This document shows positions 59,007 to 64,000 of a stretch of 64,000 nucleotides of DNA, in pieces (within the stretch, counting starts at the first letter, position 1; the number at the start of each line of letters is the position of its first letter). The DNA lies in the NCBI RefSeq assembly GCF_039544165.1, contig NZ_BAABLD010000002.1, forward strand, positions 1 through 64,000. Direction: 5' to 3'. This stretch comes from Viridibacterium curvum (GTDB lineage: Bacteria; Pseudomonadota; Gammaproteobacteria; Burkholderiales; Rhodocyclaceae). The notes beneath the pieces were generated by a model. It worked only from the letters and a program-made list of their open reading frames with translations. It ran no database searches and had not been told where the DNA came from. The position numbers were made by a program, and so were the translations under genes.

Positions 59007-59522
59007 TTACTCCTTCCAGCGATACGTGGTGTAGCCCCAGGGCGCAGTGACCAGGGTGATGTGGTAGCGCGTCGCGAGTGTCGGGATCTCGAAGAAATGC
59101 ACTACGCGGTCAAAGAAGGCCGGCGCGGGCAGGAAGGCGCTGCGCTTGAAGTAATCCGAATGGAAGAACTCCAGCATGTAGCGCCCGGTCTTCAGCGAGT
59201 CGCCCGACATCAGGGGCTCCAGCGGGCGGCCGGTCTCCTGCGTCACGGTGCTCTTGATCACCTTCCAGCCCGTGCCATCGGGTACCGAGAGGTCGACGCG
59301 CATACCACCACCGGGGCGGCCGGCGTAGGTGTCGAGCACGTGACAGGTGAGCTGACCCGGGCCAGCCGGCGTCTGCGCGCTGGCACTCTCCGGCATGCCC
59401 ATCAGCGCACCCATCGCACCCATGGCCATGGCGCCGCCGAGGAAGTCGCGACGGTCCATCTGTACATCGTCGAGCAGGCCGCGGAAGAGGAAGTCGCGGC
59501 GCGAATCTGTGTTGTCGTTCAT
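59007..59522 (-). CDS. Tat-exported HIU-hydrolase/transthyretin-like protein
   Basis: 171 residues, start supported by CGGAG 10 bases upstream. The N-terminus carries two RRDFL twin-arginine motifs (residues about 8-12 and 24-28), the second before a hydrophobic stretch (GGAMAMGAMGALMGM) and an ASA cleavage site. The mature part is HIUase-like: LTCHVLDTYAGRPGGG, ETGRPLEPL, RYHITLVTAPWGYTTYRW. The family tetrapeptide YRGS is YRWK here. HIUase opens 5-hydroxyisourate in the cytoplasm; export and the altered tail suggest another substrate. It lies 15 bp after its cytoplasmic paralogue. Confidence 0.85.
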   Translation of the reverse strand: MNDNTDSRRDFLFRGLLDDVQMDRRDFLGGAMAMGAMGALMGMPESASAQTPAGPGQLTCHVLDTYAGRPGGGMRVDLSVPDGTGWKVIKSTVTQETGRPLEPLMSGDSLKTGRYMLEFFHSDYFKRSAFLPAPAFFDRVVHFFEIPTLATRYHITLVTAPWGYTTYRWKE

Positions 59523-59537
59523 GGTCGTGATCTCCGC

Positions 59538-59891
59538 TTACTGGCCGCGATAGGTGGTGTAACCCCAGGGCGAGAAGAGCACCGGGACGTGGTAGTTCTG
59601 CGTGGCATCGAAGACCGTGAAGCGCACCGGCAGTTTGTCGAAGAAGGGGCCGCTTTCCAGCTTGATACCCTTGGTCGCGTAGTACTCGGCCACGTACACC
59701 TCGAACTGGTAGCTTCCGGTCGGGATCGTGTCGCCCGTGAACAGCGGCTCGGCTGTGCGGCCAACCTCGTTGGTAGTGATCGTGCGGATCAGCTTGTAGC
59801 TGCCGCCTTCGAGTTTCGAGAAGTCGACGCGGATCTTGCCCGCGCCTTCGCCGGACACGGTATCCAGCATGTGCATTGACAGCCTGGCCAT
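59538..59891 (-). CDS. HIU-hydrolase/transthyretin-like protein, cytoplasmic paralogue
   Basis: 117 residues starting MARLSMHMLDTVSGEGAGKIRVDF. His7, the Arg in NEVGRTAEPL and the His in NYHVPVLFSPWGYTTYRGQ are the HIUase active-site set. The final YRGS tetrapeptide is YRGQ, so the serine is replaced. Length matches bacterial HIUases (about 115). It has no signal. It is directly upstream of the exported paralogue and downstream of the second TRAP permease, all in one operon. No uricase, OHCU decarboxylase or allantoinase is nearby, so a classical urate pathway is unlikely. Confidence 0.88.
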   Translation of the reverse strand: MARLSMHMLDTVSGEGAGKIRVDFSKLEGGSYKLIRTITTNEVGRTAEPLFTGDTIPTGSYQFEVYVAEYYATKGIKLESGPFFDKLPVRFTVFDATQNYHVPVLFSPWGYTTYRGQ

Positions 59892-59916
59892 GTGGGTGCT
59901 CTCTCTGTGAGGTTTT

Positions 59917-61197
59917 TCAGTAACCCAGCGCACGCGGCAGCGTGAGCACGAGTTGGGGAACAAACATGCACACCAGCAGCAGGGCGTACATGAAGGCGAT
60001 GAAGGGCCATACGTGTTTTGACAGTTCGCCGAGCTTCAGCCCGCTGACGCCACAGATGACGAACAGCACCACGCCCACTGGCGGCGTGAGCATGCCGATG
60101 ACGAGGTTGAAGACGAACAGGAAGCCGAAGTGCAGCGGGTCAATGCCGAACTTGAGGGCGATGGGGTGCAGCAGCGGCACGAGCATGATGTAGGCCGCGT
60201 TCGATTCGAGGAACATGCCGACGATGAGCAGCGCAACCGCCACCAGCAGCAGATAGCCCGTCGGCGAGCTGGTCAGCGACTGGATGAGCTCCAGCAGCTT
60301 GTGCGGCAGCATGTCGATGGTGAGCATGTAGGTCACCACCGAAGCGAAGGCGATCATCGCGCCGACCACTGATGAAGTGATGGCGGTGCGGATCAGGGCT
60401 TCAGGCAGATCCGAGATCTTCAGTTTGCGGGTGATGAAGAAGCCGATCACCAGCGCGTAGACCACCGCAATGGCCGAGCCCTCGGTCGCCGTGAAGGCGC
60501 CACCGACGATGCCGCCGATGACCACCACGGGCATCATGAAGATGATGATGGAGCGCTTGAGCTCACGCAGCACCGGGCCAAACGAAAAGGGCTCGCCGGT
60601 GAGCGGGAAATTGCGTTTGCGCGCAATCCACCAGCACATGAACATCATGCCGATCACGAGGAGGATGCCGGGCACGACACCCGCCATGAACAGCCCGCCG
60701 ACCGAGACGGTGGGCCCCGCCATGAAGGCATAGACGATCATCGCGCCCGAGGGCGGAATGATGGGGCCCAGATTTGCGGCAGCGGCACACAGGGCCGCCG
60801 AGAAGCCCACGCCATAGTGTTTTTTCAACGAAGGCAGCAGGGTCGAGCCCAATGCGCTGGCGTCCGCCACGGCAGCGCCAGAGACGGTGGAGAGGCCCAG
60901 CCCGGCGAGAATGGTGACGTGCCCCAGCCCGCCGCGCATGCGCCCGACGATGGTGTTTGCCAGATCGATCAGCCGCTCCATCATGCCGGCCTTGAGCATC
61001 AGCTCACCGGCCAGGATGAAGAAGGGGATGGTCATCAGCGGAAAGGCGTTGACCGCACTCATCATGCGTGAGGGCAACAGGTTGAATTCGACATCGCTGG
61101 CGATCAGGCCGCCGATGGCAGCCAGACCGAGCGAGAGGGCCAGTGGCATGCCGAACAGCGCGATGCCGAGGAATACGAGAATGACGAGTAGGCTCAT
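59917..61197 (-). CDS. TRAP transporter large permease DctM (system 2)
   Basis: 426 residues from ATG 61197 (MSLLVILVFLGIALFGMPLALSLGL), sharing one base with the DctQ stop (TGATG). Twelve hydrophobic segments are clear: FPLMTIPFFILAGELMLKAG, GGLGHVTILAGLGLSTVSGAAVADASALGSTLLPSL, AAAANLGPIIPPSGAMIVYAFMAG and GFLFVFNLVIGMLTPPVGVVLFV. It is typical of the C4-dicarboxylate/sugar-acid TRAP group. It is less related to system 1 DctM than to standard DctM, so the two systems are not a recent duplication. Confidence 0.93.
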   Translation of the reverse strand: MSLLVILVFLGIALFGMPLALSLGLAAIGGLIASDVEFNLLPSRMMSAVNAFPLMTIPFFILAGELMLKAGMMERLIDLANTIVGRMRGGLGHVTILAGLGLSTVSGAAVADASALGSTLLPSLKKHYGVGFSAALCAAAANLGPIIPPSGAMIVYAFMAGPTVSVGGLFMAGVVPGILLVIGMMFMCWWIARKRNFPLTGEPFSFGPVLRELKRSIIIFMMPVVVIGGIVGGAFTATEGSAIAVVYALVIGFFITRKLKISDLPEALIRTAITSSVVGAMIAFASVVTYMLTIDMLPHKLLELIQSLTSSPTGYLLLVAVALLIVGMFLESNAAYIMLVPLLHPIALKFGIDPLHFGFLFVFNLVIGMLTPPVGVVLFVICGVSGLKLGELSKHVWPFIAFMYALLLVCMFVPQLVLTLPRALGY

Positions 61198-61742
61198 CAG
61201 GACAGCTCCGCCTGCAGTTCGGGATTGACGTGTTGTGCGCCGGTGATGGCCTGCCAGATGAGGTGCAGTGCGCCATGCACACCACACACTGCCAGCGGCA
61301 CGATGAACCAGGCCGCGCTGGCGGGCATCGATGCCATCAGCTCGTCCCACTGGTCCCACGCCATCACGGCCGACTCCCAGGCAACCAGCAGCAGCATGGC
61401 CGCACCGAGCAGCGCAACCAGCCGCGCTGTGGCGCTGCGCAGGTGGGCCGGGAAGCGCACCACCAGCATCTCGATGCCGATGTGCGCGCCGCCCTTGAGC
61501 CCAAGGGGAATCGCCGTGAAGATCGACCACACGAAGCACAGCCTCGCCAGCTCGTCGGCCCAGTTGATCGAGCTGTTGAACAGGTAACGCAGCGCGACCT
61601 GGATGGCGACGACGGCCACCATGACCACGATCTCGGCCACCAGGGCCCAGCCCACGGCGACGTCGAAAGCGGCGATGAGCAGGGCCAGCGGGCGCAGCGG
61701 CCCGCTGTCGACCATGGGAGTGAAACGTGTTGTGCCGTTCAT
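61197..61742 (-). CDS. TRAP transporter small permease DctQ (system 2)
   Basis: 181 residues, four membrane helices: VAVGWALVAEIVVMVAVVAIQVALRYLF, ARLCFVWSIFTAIPLGL, LVALLGAAMLLLVAWESAVMAW and WFIVPLAVCGVHGALHLIW. The NSSINWADELARLCFVW motif is diagnostic of DctQ. It follows dctP after 54 bp that contain a 12-bp direct repeat (GATCGGTCAG twice, 61771-61792). It overlaps dctM by one base. Confidence 0.91.
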   Translation of the reverse strand: MNGTTRFTPMVDSGPLRPLALLIAAFDVAVGWALVAEIVVMVAVVAIQVALRYLFNSSINWADELARLCFVWSIFTAIPLGLKGGAHIGIEMLVVRFPAHLRSATARLVALLGAAMLLLVAWESAVMAWDQWDELMASMPASAAWFIVPLAVCGVHGALHLIWQAITGAQHVNPELQAELS

Positions 61743-61796
61743 GGAGATGTCCTCGTGCGAGTAGACAGAAGATCGGTCAGAAGATCGGTCAGGCGA

Positions 61797-62798
61797 TCAG
61801 TTGCTGGCCTTCTTCACTTCGTCCAGCACCTGATCGACAAACGCGGCACCGAGGCGCTTCTTCACGTCATCCACCACGTGGGCGGTCGCAGCCTTCATCG
61901 CTGCGCGCTCGCTTGCGGGCAGTTCGGTGTAGATCATTCCCTTCTTCTGCAGCTCGACCAGCGAATCCGCATCGGCCTTCACCGACACGCTGCGCTGCCA
62001 TTTGATGGCGTTGGTCATTGCGGTGCGCAGGATCTTCTGGTGCTCGGGCGAGAGCGCTTCCATCTTTTTCTTGTTGGCGACCACCGAGATGAAGTCGAAG
62101 AAGTGGCCCGTATTGGAGACGTACTTCTGCACCTCGTAGAAGCGGCTGGCGAGAATCAGCGCGAAGGGGTTGTCCTGCCCGTCGATGACCTTCTGCTCCA
62201 GCGCCGAGTAAACCTCCTTGATGTCCATCGGCAGCGGGTTGGCGCCCAGCGCGCGGAAGGTGGCGAGGTGGGTCTCGATCGGCTGCATGCGGATCTTCAG
62301 GCCCTTCAGATCAGCCATGGTCTTGATCGGCTTCTGGCTGTTGGTCACCTGGCGCGAGCCCAGCTCCATGAAACCCAGTGAGGTGAATCCCTTGTCAGCC
62401 ATCTTGGCTTCGATCAGGTCGACCGTCGGGCCATCCATCACCTTGTAGGCCACTTCGCGGCTCGGGAACATGAAGGGCAGGCTCACTGCTTCGAGCTCCG
62501 GCACCGTGCGCGACAGGAAGGCCATGCCCACCCAGCACATGTCGATGGTGCCCGAGCGTGTCTGCGTCACGTTCTCTTGCGCGCCGCCCAGTTGCTGGTT
62601 GTCGAACACCTCGACGATCAGCGTGCCCTTGCTGGCCGTGTCGACTTCCTTCTTGAACATCTGCATCGCCATCGACGACGAGTGGTCCGGCGCAAAGTTG
62701 CCGGCGATGCGCAGCTTGGTCTGCGCGCTGGCGAGGCCGCTGAAACAGGACAGGGCGAGCGCAAGAACGAGGGCGCGACGGATGGGCTTGTGATGCAT
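61797..62798 (-). CDS. TRAP transporter substrate-binding protein DctP (system 2)
   Basis: 333 residues. Signal MHHKPIRRALVLALALSCFSGLASAQ. The DctP pattern is complete: LRIAGNFAPDHSSSMAMQMFKKEVD, LKIRMQPIETHLATFRALGANPLPMDIKEVYSALEQKVIDGQDNP. The conserved Arg (in IRMQ) binds a carboxylate in most members. It differs in sequence from system 1 DctP, so the two bind different ligands or the same ligand with different affinity. First gene of the minus-strand cluster, directly opposite the GntR regulator. Confidence 0.92.
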   Translation of the reverse strand: MHHKPIRRALVLALALSCFSGLASAQTKLRIAGNFAPDHSSSMAMQMFKKEVDTASKGTLIVEVFDNQQLGGAQENVTQTRSGTIDMCWVGMAFLSRTVPELEAVSLPFMFPSREVAYKVMDGPTVDLIEAKMADKGFTSLGFMELGSRQVTNSQKPIKTMADLKGLKIRMQPIETHLATFRALGANPLPMDIKEVYSALEQKVIDGQDNPFALILASRFYEVQKYVSNTGHFFDFISVVANKKKMEALSPEHQKILRTAMTNAIKWQRSVSVKADADSLVELQKKGMIYTELPASERAAMKAATAHVVDDVKKRLGAAFVDQVLDEVKKASN

Positions 62799-63126
62799 GG
62801 CGATACTCCTTGACGGGTTGTTGGTGGCGGCGTTTAAAGATTGTATGCAATCTATTATGTCCGCCGTATGCAGCGAGTCAACGTAAAATTTGCTTTATTA
62901 TCAATATATTATGAGTATAAATGGTGCATGACGTGGTGCATGAGCCCGCTTTTGGTGCAAGATGCAGACGGGCTTGCGAAAAGTCGATGTATGCAATATG
63001 TTGGGGTGAAGACAGGGGCATTTCCTGCCTGAGAGCAGCGTCGCGAGGCAGCGACGTCTGCGTGCTTCCACGTCCGACAGCTGTGCGCACTGCCGATGCC
63101 GTGCGCCATGGAGACAACAGATCGTG
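62799..63126. other. 328-bp divergent promoter region of the catabolic cluster and gntR
   Basis: Contains an AT-rich stretch (about 62884-62920, ...TTTGCTTTATTATCAATATATTATGAG) unlike the GC-rich flanks and two exact TGTATGCAAT copies. I see no gene. Both the dctP operon and gntR must start here. Confidence 0.7.
62842..62998. promoter_or_regulatory. Two TGTATGCAAT sites, candidate GntR operators
   Basis: TGTATGCAAT occurs at 62842-62851 (within near-palindromic ATTGTATGCAAT) and 62989-62998; a partial GTATGCA lies at 62866-62872. The spacing between the two exact copies is 147 bp, bracketing the AT-rich promoter zone. FadR/FCD regulators often bind TTGTATACAA-like palindromes. Confidence 0.55.
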
Positions 63127-63861
63127 ATGCCCACCGGCACAGACCAGCCGACTCAAGCCACCCCACGGAGCCCTCGTGGCCCTCGTGGTAATGGGGCGCT
63201 GAGTTCAGAAGCCATTCACCAGCGCATCCTCGCGGCCGTCATGGAGCACAAGCTGCCGCCCGGGACCCAGCTCGTCGAAGAGCGCCTTGCGCGCATCTTC
63301 AGCGTCAGCCGCACCAAGGTACGCGAGGCCATCGGCCGCCTCGTGCATGACCGCATCGCCACCAACATCCCCAATCGCGGCGCCTTCGTCAGCAGCCCCA
63401 CGGCAGACGAAGCGCGCGAGGTCTTCTTCGCGCGCCGCCTCATCGAGCCCAACCTGATACGCACCGTCGCCCGGCTCGCCACCCCGCGCCACATCCAGCA
63501 GCTGCGCGCCCACGTGGCCCGCGAGGCCGAAGCGCGCACCACACCGGGCAGGGAGCACGAGCTGATCACGCTGACCGGCGACTTCCACATCCTGCTGGCC
63601 GAAATCTCGGGCAACAGCTTCCTCGTGCGCACCCTGCGCGAACTCGAATCGCTCACCGCCCTGATCATCCTGCTCTACGACGCCCCCGACGAGCAGCACT
63701 GCGCGCACGACGAACACCCGCGCCTCGTCGACGCCATCGAAGCGCGCGACGGCGAGCGGGCCGCCCTGCTGATGCACACCCACCTCGAACACGTCGAGCA
63801 TTCACTCAAGCTCGCGCCGCCCGAGGCGGGTGAGGTGGATCTTGAGAGTGTGTTTGCGTGA
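63127..63861 (+). CDS. GntR-family (FCD/FadR-type) transcriptional regulator
   Basis: 244 residues from ATG 63127 (a GTG 3 bases earlier is possible). A disordered Pro/Arg-rich tail of about 25 residues precedes the winged helix (SSEAIHQRILAAVMEHKLPPGTQLVEERLARIFSVSRTKVREAIGRL). The FCD effector domain covers about 95-225, with EVFFARRLIEPNLIR, a metal-type His set in DFHILLAEISGN and HPRLVDAIEARDGERAALLMHTHLEHV. These metal-binding FCD domains sense carboxylic acids. It is divergent from the ten-gene cluster and probably represses it until the substrate is present. Confidence 0.9.
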   Translation: MPTGTDQPTQATPRSPRGPRGNGALSSEAIHQRILAAVMEHKLPPGTQLVEERLARIFSVSRTKVREAIGRLVHDRIATNIPNRGAFVSSPTADEAREVFFARRLIEPNLIRTVARLATPRHIQQLRAHVAREAEARTTPGREHELITLTGDFHILLAEISGNSFLVRTLRELESLTALIILLYDAPDEQHCAHDEHPRLVDAIEARDGERAALLMHTHLEHVEHSLKLAPPEAGEVDLESVFA

Positions 63862-64000
63862 TGGGTGAGTTGGGGCGGGTGCCCGCCATCTGCCCTCACC
63901 CGGCCCTGACGGGCCACCCCCGCTTCGCGGCCCACGTCTGGCATTGCACTGCCAGACGGCTGCGCAAGCGTGCGGCATGCCGCACGAAGCCCTTGCTCGC
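63862..64000. repeat. Intergenic end with a CCCTCACCC-type element
   Basis: CCCTCACCCGGCCCTGACGGGCC (from 63893) starts like the element at 58827 and is followed by GGCCCTGACGGGCC and GCGGCAT/ATGCCGC-type palindromic pieces. The rest of the window is too short to tell whether a gene follows. Confidence 0.55.

Noticed and set aside
61230..62381. Plus-strand frame of 383 codons across the second TRAP genes
   Set aside because: Antisense of dctQ and dctP, both with clear family signatures and signal or membrane helices.

Overview
The window comes from a GC-rich proteobacterium, most likely a betaproteobacterium. I infer this from the trxA-rho-rpmE gene order, the style of the chemoreceptor signalling hairpins, and an amide (fmd) cluster like that of Methylophilus. 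Genus-level placement is not possible by eye. I saw no rRNA, tRNA, CRISPR array, transposase, integrase or phage gene.

Layout. 0-8 kb: a 193-bp tandem repeat, a flavin-fold/GAF gene pair, a lipoprotein aminopeptidase, a FliL-like protein, and a bactofilin flanked by two paralogous 100-residue proteins. An 850-bp gap next to the bactofilin holds a strong minus-strand terminator and a sigma54-type promoter, which together look like a small RNA gene. 8-13 kb: a LysR regulator divergent from a DoxX/GST/GST/dioxygenase operon, then AMP nucleosidase. 13-31.5 kb: a large chemotaxis locus with an HD-GYP protein, cheW, two receptors, cheR, cheD, cheB and a STAS protein, closed by a strong terminator. 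A third receptor follows, then cheV, cheV, cheY, cheZ and cheA, closed by another terminator. Four sigma28-like promoters fit this layout. 31.5-41.5 kb: housekeeping genes (cysM, a degenerate exonuclease, an ArnT-like glycosyltransferase, rpmE, rho, trxA, an AEC transporter, LOG, YgiQ).

41.4-53 kb: an amide/urea uptake and hydrolysis system. A permease-histidine kinase fusion and a LuxR-type response regulator are divergent from a five-gene ABC transporter (urtABCDE/fmdDEF type), formamidase and FmdB. The divergent region carries a nested palindrome. Mobile-looking palindromic repeats sit in three of the four gaps between transporter genes. The logic appears to be: sense the amide, import it, hydrolyse it for nitrogen.

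53-64 kb: a ten-gene minus-strand catabolic cluster under a divergent GntR/FCD regulator. It has two complete TRAP transporters, two divergent HIU-hydrolase-like proteins (one with a Tat signal), an Asp/Glu-racemase-superfamily enzyme with an AMDase-like single-cysteine pattern, and a metal amidohydrolase. I cannot match this set to a described pathway. It is the best candidate here for an undescribed catabolic system, probably acting on a carboxylated cyclic ureide or lactam, with the sigma54-linked sRNA candidate and the multi-motif CheZ next in interest.
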